In this document: positions 37,539-47,317 of the stretch, in pieces
How the letters are laid out: every line of letters starts with the position of its first letter
Numbering within the stretch: position 1 is the stretch's first letter
Source of the DNA: Absidia repens
Lineage: Eukaryota > Mucoromycota > Mucoromycetes > Mucorales > Cunninghamellaceae
Assembly: GCA_002105175.1 (NCBI GenBank)
Contig: MCGE01000012.1
Coordinates: forward strand, 1,202,666-1,266,665
Length of the DNA: 64,000 nt
Direction of reading: 5' to 3'
Program-made: the position numbers and the translations under genes
Notes under the pieces: model-generated
Database searches by the model: none
The model's input: the letters and a program-made list of their open reading frames with translations, nothing else
What the model was told of the DNA's origin: nothing

Positions 37539-38218
37539 TGAATACTGACGTTTCTATACTTCCCCCTTCGCTCTCTCAGTGAAATGTTTTCAAGTCATCT
37601 TACCCCTTGTTTTGTTTTTGACGACCTTCACCTTTAGGACACTTAATGCGAGTAATTTCACCACAGTCCTCAAAGTATCGGCGGAGACCATCTTGAGAAG
37701 TAGCAAAAGCCAAGTTGCCCACCCAAACACCATGTTCTTCAGCTGGTTTTTCCTTCTTTGCCTTTTTGCTACCGTCACCACCAGTTTTCTCGGCATCACC
37801 TTGTTCCTCTTCATCGTCACTGACTTCTTCACCACGCTATGTAAAATTGCGACAGGATATAGAAAATAGTTAGTGAATGAGACAATCCTAGTGATCGATC
37901 GATCGCTATGCGTCTTACCTTTCGCTTCTTGTTCTTGTCCTTCAACTTCTTTTTCTTTTCACGATTTTCCCGATTGATTTTGCGCTATTCATAAGAGTAT
38001 CGAATAAAAAAAAAAGAGTATGAGTCAGGGCACTGTCAGTGTGGGTAGTCTGCTGTATATTTTTTTACCTGTTCTTCTTTGGCTTCCTTATCCGCTTGCT
38101 TAGCTTCCTTGGCTTTCACCTTTGCGGCACGTTTTTCAGCCTTGAGACGATCTTCCTCATCAATAGGAGCGTTTTGGAAATGCTCGTCAACCTTGAAATC
38201 GTCGCTAGCGTCCACCAT
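36659..38218 (-). CDS. Nucleolar RNA-binding protein with two RRMs (Nop13-like)
   Basis: Five exons on the minus strand: 38218-38069, 37984-37919, 37836-37604, 37486-37187, 37091-36659; 393 aa. A Lys/Glu-rich charged N-terminus (about 70 residues) is followed by an acidic patch. RRM1 is at about 108-183 (GVWVGNLAFATSQ, FAYVMFKEQDSIEKAI). RRM2 is at about 208-285 (PTLFIGNLSFDTTKESL, FGYVDYVTVESATKAI). The C-terminus is basic and Pro/Arg-rich. The order of charged N-tail and two RRMs separated by about 30 residues fits Nop13/Nop12-type nucleolar proteins of pre-ribosomal particles. It is divergently arranged with the ZNF830-like gene, 215 bp apart. Another RRM family member is possible. Confidence 0.8.
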
Positions 38219-38433
38219 AGTTGCTTGTATGTGTGTGTGGATAGGGGAAAGACGTTTGAGTTCGATCTAAAAAAAAAAAAAAGAGGGAAGGTGGAGTAAA
38301 AAAAAAATTGCTTTCATAAAAAAAAAAAAAAAAATTGAGACACAGTCACCTCACACAGTGAAAAGGCACAACCAAAATCAAACTTCTTTATTTCTTTTTT
38401 CTTTCCATAAACGAAATATATCCTCCCTCTACC
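38219..38433. promoter_or_regulatory. Divergent promoter between Nop13-like and ZNF830-like genes
   Basis: Only 215 bp separate the two opposed start codons. The segment contains two A runs (near 38268 and 38319) and a pyrimidine-rich stretch just before 38434. Both genes encode nuclear RNA-related proteins, so shared regulation is plausible but is inference. Confidence 0.6.
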
Positions 38434-39507
38434 ATGGTCCCTCCACCTTCTAATAATGTTCGGCAATTATTCAAACAACAACAAACACAACGGCAGCAAC
38501 AAAACAAGGTTGACCATGTCTTTGCCAAATACGATAGTCAAGGAAAACTCGGGTGTGTGTTGTGTAAACTGACAGTCAAGAATGAACAACTCTGGGGTCC
38601 TCATCTGCAATCAGTCAAACACAAGCAACTGTTGGCTCAACTCAAAGCCATCAAACAACAACAGCAACAAAAAGAAACAGCTAGGAAAAGACCTGCAGCA
38701 GAACACGATGCGGGATCATCAGCGCCCAGTGGCGATGCCGCTTTACTCACAAAACGAGCTCGGTTTGAACAGCTGGAAAAGGAAATGGAACAAGAAGAAC
38801 AAGAACGACAGCAACAACAACAGGATGCATCCGAGGATGATTCAGAAGATTCCGATGATTCCGATGAAAACATGGATGAAGATAATGATGAAAGTGGACT
38901 ACCAGCCGACTTTTTTGATACCCCTACACCCAAGTCAACATCAGCAACACCCACTCCAGCAGCAGCAGCAGGAGCAGCGTCGAGCAACACCAGTAGTAGC
39001 ATGAAATTAGGTGTCCATCGTGATTTACCTAGCGGCTTTTTCGATGATGCCAACGAGGAAGCAAGAGCGCGCCAAGTCGATGCACCGGACGTGATGGAAG
39101 ATCAGCAGTTGGATGAGGATTATGCAGCATTCAAAGAAATGATGGTGGATACCAACGAGGAAACCGACAAAATGCTCGAAAATGACGAAGAAACCATTTT
39201 GCTGGATCGTGAAGTAACATTGGCCCAACAACAATTGGCATTGGATCAAAAAGTACAATATCTCAAACAGCTTAGACAACAGCCTCATTTACTACAAACC
39301 AAACAACAGCAGCAGTCATCGAGGATGGATGATCATGGCGATGCGGACGCTTGGACAACAGGACTAAAATCGTCGGTGCGGTCAGTCATGAAGCAAGATT
39401 CAAGGAAGCAAGCACAGACCGTCTTTGACGGTATGGATGATGATGATGAAGATGATGATGACGAAGAGGAGGAAGAAGAAGAGGACTGGCGCGCTCAACA
39501 CTTGTAG
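38434..39507 (+). CDS. ZNF830-like zinc-finger protein
   Basis: Single exon, 357 aa. A C2H2-type finger lies at residues 41-63 (CVLC...H...H, ligands C41, C44, H57, H63), of the U1-like type used in RNA-binding and splicing proteins. After Gln-rich and acidic segments comes LPADFFD, then LPSGFFDD with VDAPDVMEDQQLDEDYAAFK and a coiled coil. Paired L-P-x-x-F-F-D motifs followed by VDAP and an acidic helical region are the hallmark of ZNF830 (CCDC16/Omcg1). Animal ZNF830 associates with spliceosomal XAB2 complexes. The C-terminus is strongly acidic (D/E run). Poly(A) signal at 39579-39584. Confidence 0.85.
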   Translation: MVPPPSNNVRQLFKQQQTQRQQQNKVDHVFAKYDSQGKLGCVLCKLTVKNEQLWGPHLQSVKHKQLLAQLKAIKQQQQQKETARKRPAAEHDAGSSAPSGDAALLTKRARFEQLEKEMEQEEQERQQQQQDASEDDSEDSDDSDENMDEDNDESGLPADFFDTPTPKSTSATPTPAAAAGAASSNTSSSMKLGVHRDLPSGFFDDANEEARARQVDAPDVMEDQQLDEDYAAFKEMMVDTNEETDKMLENDEETILLDREVTLAQQQLALDQKVQYLKQLRQQPHLLQTKQQQQSSRMDDHGDADAWTTGLKSSVRSVMKQDSRKQAQTVFDGMDDDDEDDDDEEEEEEEDWRAQHL

Positions 39508-40199
39508 TGATAGATATTTGTATAGTTGTAGATATGATATGTGCCTTTTTTTATCTTTTTATATATATACATATTTTCAATAAAATTGCCTACTATTTAT
39601 TCCTTATATATATATATATATATATTTGTCTCTGCAGGGAATGGAAATGTGTCAGTGAAATGTGAAAAAGGAATAATACTGGATGATACTGTAGTGAATA
39701 GACGATGCGTGGTGAATGATAAGGTACTTTCGATTTTTATTTTCGACTGAGTCGTTCCAGCTTTGAACATAATATTTTTCTCGGACATTCAACCTCCGTC
39801 CCATTATCTTTCGATTCCACCTGTATTAAGTGAATACTAGAAATTTGCCTCACATTATTTTACCACAAAAGATTAATGCAACCCATTTCCCACCCCACAT
39901 AAAATAAGTATCAGCATCAAATTCATCCCACTCATACCATTTTTCCCCTACACAACCAGAACGAGCCCTCTATAAGGCTAAACAGCGCGCAGGATGCCGT
40001 CCAAAAGTAGTAATATTTGTTGTAGCATTTCCAGACCATTAAAAGGATAATAAAAAATATAGATACAAAGACATCACACACACAATCAGACCGTAGTATA
40101 TATTGAAGCAATCAGTTTTGTTTATTCAATTGAGGTACAGGAGTGAAAAAAGAATACTATGTGAATTTAATTGATGTTTATATTCCACAAGTCGGTCGC

Positions 40200-40275
40200 A
40201 TATACTAGAGAGACTAAATGCAGAGAAAAGATATATTTTATTGAGACGCAGATACAGTATAAGTTATGATACTCA
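40200..40275 (-). repeat. Inverted fragment of the dispersed repeat (arm next to copy E)
   Basis: GAGAAAAGATATATTTTATT with a following GCAGATACAG resembles the reverse complement of the AATAAA block of the repeat family. It lies about 770 bp before the direct AATAAA block of copy E, similar to the spacing (about 740 bp) beside copy A. Confidence 0.4.
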
Positions 40276-40699
40276 CCATAAAAATTATTATGTTGATCTA
40301 ATGATAAGGACTCTGATACATAGCTTTCTAAATGTGAGACGATTTGGGATATGCGTATGAGGCTGTGTTTGTGAATGTGTGGGTATCCTGTTGTGAGGTA
40401 TGTAGAAATGTCGTCAGATAACTATGATTTCTAAATTCAATAGGGTAAGTTAATGTTTACATATCGTACGTTGAGTAACGAATGAGCCATTCTACAATGA
40501 CCCAGGTCGACTTGTCCTGTCTTTTTTTTTTTTGCAAAGGCAGCAAGGGAAGAGAACAATCGTACGACCAATATTCAATAGTGATAATTATTGGAATGAG
40601 AAGAGAATCATTATATTAATGATGTTGGATGATGCTGATTGTTGTAGAAAAAGAGAGGGATCTCTATCTGTGTCTTGCACATCCACGCAAAAAAAAAAA

Positions 40700-41010
40700 A
40701 ACACATTTCAAATCCCGCACACGTGGTTTTTATTTTCGCCCATTTCTTTTCGCGCTCTTTTTTTCCTTCTTCTTTTTTTCTCCACCATTCAACTTCTTTG
40801 AGGTCATGTTGAAATTAAAATAGTATCAGGACTAGTTTAGATGGATTTTCAGTTCAGGGATTACAAGATGCATGGGGAAACCCTTTTATTTTAGATCTAG
40901 GATCTGAAGGGACACCATTAGTTGTCTTGTTTTGGAGCATTCAATAGCTTAGTTTAGTTTTATTTCGCCCATAGCTTGTATCAATATCTGAATAAAATGT
41001 CTTGGTTTTT
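40700..41010 (+). repeat. Dispersed CACGTG-headed repeat, copy E (short)
   Basis: Head TTTCAAATCCCGCACACGTGG, with CACGTG at 40720-40725. The core starts near 40805 (TAGTATCAGGACTAGTTTAG, AGGGATTACAAGATGCATGG, GGAAACCC). An ATCTGAATAAAATGTCTTGG block lies near 40987. Similarity stops just after this AATAAA, so the copy is about 300 bp. Sequence upstream (GATGATGCTGATTGTTGTAG) also resembles that upstream of copy A (GAATGTTGATTGTTGTAACA). Confidence 0.78.
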
Positions 41011-41520
41011 TATCCATAATCCCTCCGCCAAAGATTTACATCATTTACTTTGTCGAATGTGCGAACATGTGCGTAGAGAGAGAAAAAAAAAACACGGTAT
41101 GTGCCAGTGTGTGCGTGTGAGAGTGAGAAAAGAAATTGGTTGATTATCAGTGCGATTTCGTTTAACATCTCATGTTTACTGTGTATATTTGTGCGTAGAA
41201 AAAAAGGACATGTTCGCTTGTGATAAAAAGGGCCCCTAAAGAGTATTTTTACATTGCCTCTATGACTTTGCACTTTGTTATAATGTATTGAACCGCAATG
41301 GAAGGGTGATCTTATTCATGTAACTACCATTGTATTCTATTTATCAAGAACAGATATGTGTCATCATTTTTTCAAACAACATTTTTTTAAAAGACAATAA
41401 ATATTTTTTTTATTTGTAAACCTGTCAAAAAAGAGAAAAGAAACTTATCATAGACTAATTCTAATATGTAAACATAAAATACAATGAATGGGAGTTGGGG
41501 CTGGGGAGGGGGAATCTAAA

Positions 41521-42207
41521 CTACAACTTGATCTTCGGAGTCATGATTTGGAATGGTTTGATCTGAAGCAAAGTGTCTTCTGCATGCTGTTGATGTTGTA
41601 TCTCTTTCTGTAGATCCAATATATCGTCGTCCAATACTCGAAGATTGGCGCTAAAGGTTCGATCCCCCCCCCTTTTGCATCACTTTTCATTTCATAAATG
41701 GTTTCCAATTCATTTTCCAAATATTACATTGTTGAATGGGGGGGAGGGGAGTGTTTTTTTACAAAAAAAAAAGTCATTAATATAACATTGACTCAACACA
41801 CGCATCATTTTTTAGAGGTATTACCTATGGAATATTGCTGCAGCATGCCCACCATAAGTTTTGTAAAGACGAAAAATCAAATCTTCGGAATCGTTAACTT
41901 TGTTGGCGGTTTCCAGCACAACTTTTGGCATTCTTTCAATATGGAAGTGAGGTACAGCTTTCGATTGGTATTAGAATAAAGGTCACTATAAAATAGTAAA
42001 AGCGAGCGTATACTGTATTTTACCGCGGCGCACGAAAATTATATCCTTCCCAAACGACGTATAATCGCATGAAGTGCCACTCGTGGGTATAAAAGGAAAA
42101 TTTGAGAGTACTTCGAATTTAGTGCCGTTCCAAGATGTGCTGGAATGTATACGTCGCTGGACCACACCGTATCGCGCTTCGTAAACTACCTGTAAATCAA
42201 TCATCAT
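41521..42207 (-). pseudogene. C-terminal fragment of a GH38 vacuolar alpha-mannosidase (Ams1 type)
   Basis: Three exon-like blocks, 42207-42024, 41957-41825 and 41650-41521, splice in frame to 148 codons. The first, best read from an acceptor at about 42190, gives VYEARYGVVQRRIHSSTSWN and GTKFEV. This matches the Ams1 segment with GVVQRPTHRNTSWD and AKFEV. The next blocks give MPKVVLETANKVND, LIFRLYKTYGGHAAA, NLRVLDDDILDLQKE and IKPFQIMTPKIKL, which is the very C-terminus of that family. The GH38 catalytic domain and a middle segment of roughly 100 residues are missing. The frame is still intact, so a short protein could be made, but it cannot be an active enzyme. Intact Ams1 proteins are about 1000 residues or more. 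Confidence 0.72.
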
Positions 42208-42453
42208 TAGTAAAAAAGAAAGAGAAAAAGAAGACGAATGTCTCCAATAGTGTTTTTACTTAGCTTCACCAATGAATCACCCAACTACACAATTTTTATT
42301 AAACGTACATACAGACAAAAATGTAAAGTTTACAAAGAAGATACCGAAAAAAAAATAAACAAATTTCACTAATACTACAACTAAAATAATAGATAATGAT
42401 AAAACTACTAACAAGATATAAAAACAAGAAGGGGAAAGGTAATCGAATAATAA

Positions 42454-43547
42454 CTACATGATAGCACACACATCGTTTCTTGAGAGCTTATCAGTGAAGC
42501 GGTCCAACCAAGATAAGTCACCAGTACCTTTGCCAAATTCAATATACAGACATCCAGGGTTAGGGACATTAGGAGTGCATTGCACCTGATATCTTTGAAC
42601 CAAATCGATGATGGCAGGCTTCAATTTGGCGATGTGACCTATCACAGACGCAGAAGCATACATGTACCAAAAAAATAGGGGGAGGGAGGGAGAGGAAGGA
42701 TAAAGAGTGAGCGTTAGTTATCAGATTCCGATCGGATCGGTATTACTGCACAATTCTTTTTTTTTTTTTTTTTTTTTTTTTTTGTTTACCTGGACTATGA
42801 AGACCTTTTCCTACAATGATCACCAAATGATCATAATTTTCCCTTTCACATCGTCGTAATGCTTCATCAACGCGTTGCGAAGCTTCTTGCACAAACAATC
42901 CATGTAGATCAATTTCCGTTGGGGGACGATTTTCATTTTTTTCTATGAAATAAAAACAGCCACACGCCAATTTCGAACGAAGCATAGAGAGATATCAGAT
43001 CAAAGAATTTTTGTCATCTTTCCAAACCTTCTTTATTGTAGATCAAGAAACACTTACGGGCGTATACCAAATCAGCAGCTTGCTTGTTATATTGCTTCAT
43101 TAATTCATCATGATGATGACCTTGATTGGATTCTTCTTTGGCTAGTTTTTAAATAAATAAAAAAAAGATAAAAATAAAATCAATAGATTGTTTGGTTGTA
43201 ACACGTGTTTTCTTTATTTATTTTCGTTCGCATTCTCTCTTACCTAGTGCACCGTCACCACTATGATAGGCTTCTTGGCTTCGTTGGTAACATGCGTTCC
43301 GTTTTTCCGCTTCTTCATGAGCAGCGGCGCGAAGTTCAGAGTACTCAGGGTCATCGTGTTCTTCTTGTACTTGATGATACGTAGGCCCAATGTGTTCAGA
43401 GTGAGAAGGATAGTGTTGTTCTTGTTGTGGTTGTTGATGATAGCCACCTTGTTGTTGCTGTGCCTGTTCTTCTTGTTGTTCTTTGACAGTTTTGTAAACC
43501 TTGATACCTTCTTCGACGACAGCGCCAAGAGATTGAGCGTTACCCAT
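42454..43547 (-). CDS. DUF1771-Smr domain protein with N-myristoylation-type start
   Basis: Four exons on the minus strand: 43547-43244, 43141-43058, 42942-42790, 42638-42454; 241 aa. The start is set at MGNAQS, a good N-myristoylation consensus (Gly2, Ser6); an upstream in-frame extension begins at a non-ATG codon. A Gln/His-rich linker follows. DUF1771 covers about residues 66-130 (YSELRAAAHEEAEKRNACYQ, ELMKQYNKQAADLVY). The Smr domain covers about 138-241, with IDLHGL at 140-145 and the GKGLHSPG loop near 173. Smr domains are RNA endonuclease or binding modules; the H in DLHGL and the GxGxHS loop are present. The coupling of lipid anchor, DUF1771 and Smr suggests a membrane-linked RNA role, but this is inference. 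Confidence 0.88.
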
Positions 43548-44142
43548 AGTGTAGATATGTATATAGAGAAAGAGCGCGAGTGTTGTGTGCAATAGAAGTC
43601 TAGGAAAGACCGAGGAGGTGAAGGTTGGATTGATTGGCGAGAGAAAGGGGGAAAGGGGAAAAGAGAGTAAAAAAAAAAAAAAAAAGACGAGCGTGAAACG
43701 ACTTTCTCCTTTTTTTAATTTTACCGGACTTTTAAAATCCTTGCCTAGTTTATTTCTCTCTCAATGGCCAAAAAAATACAGTGGGCCGAACTGTTTTATT
43801 GTCCCACCTTCTTTGCTATGTAGGTCACAATCGCCCTGAGTTTGTAAAAATGTGTCGACGCATAAAGAAAAGATTTACAACGCTTACAATACGCTGTACA
43901 GGTACATATATATAAAAAAAAAATTCGTACATCATCCTGCATTTCGCCTCAGTTCTTTATTAAAATAGGCTATGCTTCCTAAAATGGATAATAAGCGATG
44001 ACTTGTGCCGGCATAACTTGAAAATGGGAAAAATTAGAAAATTAAAGCAGCTCAATTTTTTTTTTATATCTTTTTCTTTTCCCTCTCTCTTTTTTCACTT
44101 TTTGTTTTATTTATTTATTTCTTTATTCACACTTTATTTTCC
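43548..44142. promoter_or_regulatory. Divergent promoter region, Smr gene and Mpo1-like gene
   Basis: 595 bp between opposed start codons. Contains an A run near 43670-43685, a TATATATAAA stretch near 43908-43918, and a strong T/C tract (44055-44140) just before the Mpo1-like start, resembling other promoters in this window. No gene seen. Confidence 0.5.
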
Positions 44143-45033
44143 ATGGCCTTATCAGATATTTTCAACTTGAAAAAACAACTTGTACAATATGGGTCTCACC
44201 ACTACAACAGGACCAATGTTATCATCCACATGATCTTCGTACCCATCATCTTTTGGACAGGTAAGTTAATCTCATCGCTAGCTACATGTAAAACTTGAAG
44301 CAACTACTAACAACGTTATATTGCAACATTTAGCATTGGTATTTGGTGCCAAAACTGGATCTTTGGTTAACATTGCTGCTTTACCGTCGTCATTCAAATG
44401 GCTCAAGCACGTTGGTCCTAATCTTGGCTTCTTCACAGTGACTTTGTATAGCGGATATTATGCTGCTTTGGATCCGATAGCAGCGGTAAGTAATAATAAG
44501 AGCAAAAGAGAAACAGACGACGACGAAAACGAAGGTAGCGGGTGATAGTTTATCGTATACTAAATGATCTTAATCTTTTTCTCTTTCATCGCAATTAGAC
44601 ACTTTATGCTCCTATTCTTTATGGTATGTGCTACACTGCAACGCTTTTCCAACGTATCAGCCCAAATGCCAACAAGATAGCTCTTGGATTACACATCACA
44701 TCATGGATTCTTCAGTTTATTGGACATGGAGCGGCTGAAAAACGTAGCCCAAAGCTACTGGATAACATCGTACAAGGTAAGTTAAGGACAGGGACTGGTT
44801 TAGAAAAAAAAAAAAAAAGGATCGCATTGGATTGGGTTGGATAATGGATGAGCTTATTTTTGGTTTGGTTTTTTCTTTTAGCACTTGTCTCGGCGCCCTA
44901 TTTTGTATTCTTTGAATTCTTATTTGCTTTAGGCTATCGTCCCAAATTACGAATGGCTATGAGACTCGAGGTAGAAAAGGATGTTGCTGCTTTCCGTGCC
45001 AAGCAAAAGCGACCTGAAGCCAAATCACTTTAG
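44143..45033 (+). CDS. Mpo1-like 2-hydroxy fatty acid dioxygenase (DUF962)
   Basis: Four exons: 44143-44260, 44334-44485, 44599-44776, 44882-45033; 199 aa. Multi-pass ER membrane protein. It carries the DUF962 signatures: YGSHHYNRTNVIIHMIFVP (His19, His20, His29) at the start, and LHITSWILQFIGHGAAEKR (His122, His133) in the second half, followed by the LVSAPYFVFFE membrane segment. Yeast Mpo1 is an Fe(II)-dependent dioxygenase that shortens 2-hydroxy fatty acids in phytosphingosine breakdown, and these His residues are its probable iron ligands. Length and order match the family. Poly(A) signal at 45260-45265. Confidence 0.92.
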
Positions 45034-45288
45034 TCTAGTCCCTACCATTCATCTATAGTTTAGCTATCATTTCTTTCTTTTCTTTTTTTTTATTTTTATC
45101 ATTATATACATATACCTTTCATTCATTATCATCATTGTTTATCCCCTTGACCAAACCCCTACCTCTTTTTTTTTTATATCCTTCCCCCCCCCTCTCTCTA
45201 TCACTTCATATTCTATCTATTTTTATATTTGCCCTTCACGAACATATCAATACCAAAAGAATAAAATGTATCATACCCAAACCACCAC

Positions 45289-45324
<36 letters not shown>

Positions 45325-45790
45325 ATTGTGTGTCTTTTGTTTAGGAAAATAAAAATTCTGTCAATCACAAGCAAGCCCATACTAATTGAAAAATATGCCT
45401 CATGCCGAGTAAAAAAAAAACAACAAAAAACACGAGCTTTTTGAGTCATGTTACATAATATATGTCCTATGCTTAGGGAAAAAATCAATCATTCGTGAAA
45501 TTGATATGCAAAAATTTGAAGACAATTTTTTGATGATCAAGTAAAATGCTGGTTTTATTGAAGAATATATACGATAACTATGGCAAAGAGAGGGTGTACG
45601 TGTGTGTGTGTGTGTGTGTGTATGTAAAAAGGGTTAAACTAATAAAATAATAACAATACAAATACTAGGGAAGAAATATAAAGATATAATAAATAATATA
45701 AAAATAAAAATAAAAATAAGAATAATAAATGATAAGTAATAAATAATATAATCAAAACACAAAGAGTGGGGGGAGCGGGTTCACATTACA
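45034..45790. other. Intergenic gap, convergent 3' ends
   Basis: Contains the Mpo1-like poly(A) signal, a T run of about 30 near 45290-45319, a GT microsatellite at about 45600-45621, A/T-rich AAAAT repeats near 45695-45720, and a minus-strand TTCAATAAAA near 45552 for the Mid2-like gene. No gene seen. Confidence 0.6.
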
Positions 45791-46912
45791 CTAATGATTC
45801 CTTTGAGGGTGGGAAGAATGATCTTCATATGTGTTGGGGGCCGAGTAGGTAGGTTCACTTGAAGTTGGTGTCGAAGTCATCACAGGAGGAGGAGGAGCGA
45901 CGTTGACGGCTGATCCAGTATTCGCATAATGCTGATCGTATCCTTGATATGGCGCATGCTGTTGTTCTTGATAATGAGGGTCGTAGTATTGGTTTTGATC
46001 ACCACCAGCATAATAAGCACCACCCGGATGACCAGCATCGGGATACCCAGCCACTGCCATAGGAGGTGCAGCAGAATAATAGTCTTGATGTTGTTGATAA
46101 GGAGAGGCGACACCACCGTTACTATAGCCATACCCGGACGCGGTGGTGGGGCTTGCTGGATAATATCCGTCCTGTGGTTGCTGCCAGTGTTGTTGTTGTT
46201 GATATGCCCCATTGTTGTTTGCGTAATGTAGATTATCTGCCGCTGTCACTGCTGCCGCGGCCATTGCTGGTGAAGGTCGGTCTCTACCAAATGGTGAACC
46301 AGGGTTACCGCTGCCGCCGCCACCAACGGACGTCGTATTGTTGAATTCGTCATTGAAGAGAGCAGCTTTCTGGTTTCGCTTGTGACGGCGAGATCGAGAG
46401 TAAAATGCATAGCCAAATCCAATCACAAGTACGGCTACACCACCGCACACTGCGCCGACAATGGCACCAACATTGGTACCACCGCTGCTATTATCGCCGT
46501 CTTTATTCGAGTCGTTCGCTGAAGTTGCTGAGGCTGAGGAGGAAGAATCAGAAGAAGAGGAGGAGGGTGACGGAGAAGACATGGAGGTTGGCGTAGCAGA
46601 TGATTTTGATGCAGAAGACGAGTGCATGGAGCTGGTGGGTCGAGGCGAAGAGCTTGAAGGCGCTGACGACCTACTGGGAGGAGCGGAGCTTGAAGATTGC
46701 ACTGCCGAGCTTGATGTCAAAGTAGGAGGATGAGAGCGACTGCCACCATCACTGGAATGATCAGCCGTAGAAGTGGGTGCAGAGGAGGACGACGACGAAG
46801 TTTCATTGCAGTCGCTCCCGAAGATTCCAAGGAAACAACCATGGACTGGGTGTGCGCTGAGTAAAACGATCGTGATTGCAAGGCACAGGTACGGAGTCAG
46901 TTTTAAACGCAT
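45791..46912 (-). CDS. Mid2/WSC-like single-pass cell-surface protein
   Basis: Single exon, 373 aa. Signal peptide at 1 to about 25 (LCLAITIVLLSAHPVHG). Then a short Cys-containing piece (CFLGIFGSDC) and about 110 residues almost all Ser/Thr/Pro, a likely O-mannosylated stalk. One transmembrane helix lies at about 148-170 (VGAIVGAVCGGVAVLVIGFG), stopped by SRSRRHKR. The cytoplasmic tail is Gly/Tyr/Gln/Pro-rich with PYQ and YY patterns. This layout fits Mid2/Wsc-type wall-stress sensors, but no WSC domain is seen and such layouts arise repeatedly, so the sensor role is inference. Confidence 0.75.
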   Translation of the reverse strand: MRLKLTPYLCLAITIVLLSAHPVHGCFLGIFGSDCNETSSSSSSAPTSTADHSSDGGSRSHPPTLTSSSAVQSSSSAPPSRSSAPSSSSPRPTSSMHSSSASKSSATPTSMSSPSPSSSSSDSSSSASATSANDSNKDGDNSSGGTNVGAIVGAVCGGVAVLVIGFGYAFYSRSRRHKRNQKAALFNDEFNNTTSVGGGGSGNPGSPFGRDRPSPAMAAAAVTAADNLHYANNNGAYQQQQHWQQPQDGYYPASPTTASGYGYSNGGVASPYQQHQDYYSAAPPMAVAGYPDAGHPGGAYYAGGDQNQYYDPHYQEQQHAPYQGYDQHYANTGSAVNVAPPPPVMTSTPTSSEPTYSAPNTYEDHSSHPQRNH

Positions 46913-47317
46913 GAGTTGTCTATACCGTGGTTAATGAATGAATAGGAATGAATATATAATATAAATATATATAGAAAAATATTATGTAAATGAATGGGAA
47001 TGGTGTAAAGAGGGTGAGGGAAAAGGAAAAGGAAGAAAAAGCAGAAATACAAAAGGGCACGGGTAAAATTAAAAAAAAAGTCAAGACCTCGAAATTGAAG
47101 TTCATAAGGAAATCGGCCTTTCATTGGCTAAACTTTTTTTTTTTTCAAGAGCGTCTGTTGATTTTAGTGTTTGTACCACTCGCGGGGAACACCTATTTTC
47201 ACGCGACATTAAAAATATTTTCAACTTCACTAAATTCAACTAAAAATAAGGCAAAAAAGAAAAGACAGATGTTTTTATTTGTTCAAAAGATAAAGAGGGG
47301 GAAGGGAATAAAGGGAA
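46913..47317. other. Short intergenic gap
   Basis: AT-rich 5' flank of the Mid2-like gene and 3' flank of the Tag1-like gene. A minus-strand CAAATAAAAAC near 47270-47282 is a candidate poly(A) signal for the latter. No gene seen. Confidence 0.5.

Larger units (their letters stand above)
39508..41520. other. Intergenic region with truncated repeat copy E
   Basis: 3' flank of the ZNF830-like gene with a TA microsatellite at about 39606-39626, AT-rich sequence, an inverted repeat fragment at 40200-40275, and repeat copy E (about 40700-41010). No gene seen. Confidence 0.55.

Noticed and set aside
41657..41670. B-box-like GGTTCGATCCC
   Set aside because: No A box, acceptor stem or anticodon arm could be built around it; it lies at an exon edge of the mannosidase relic.
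45600..45621. GT dinucleotide run
   Set aside because: Ordinary microsatellite in a 3' flank, with no further structure.
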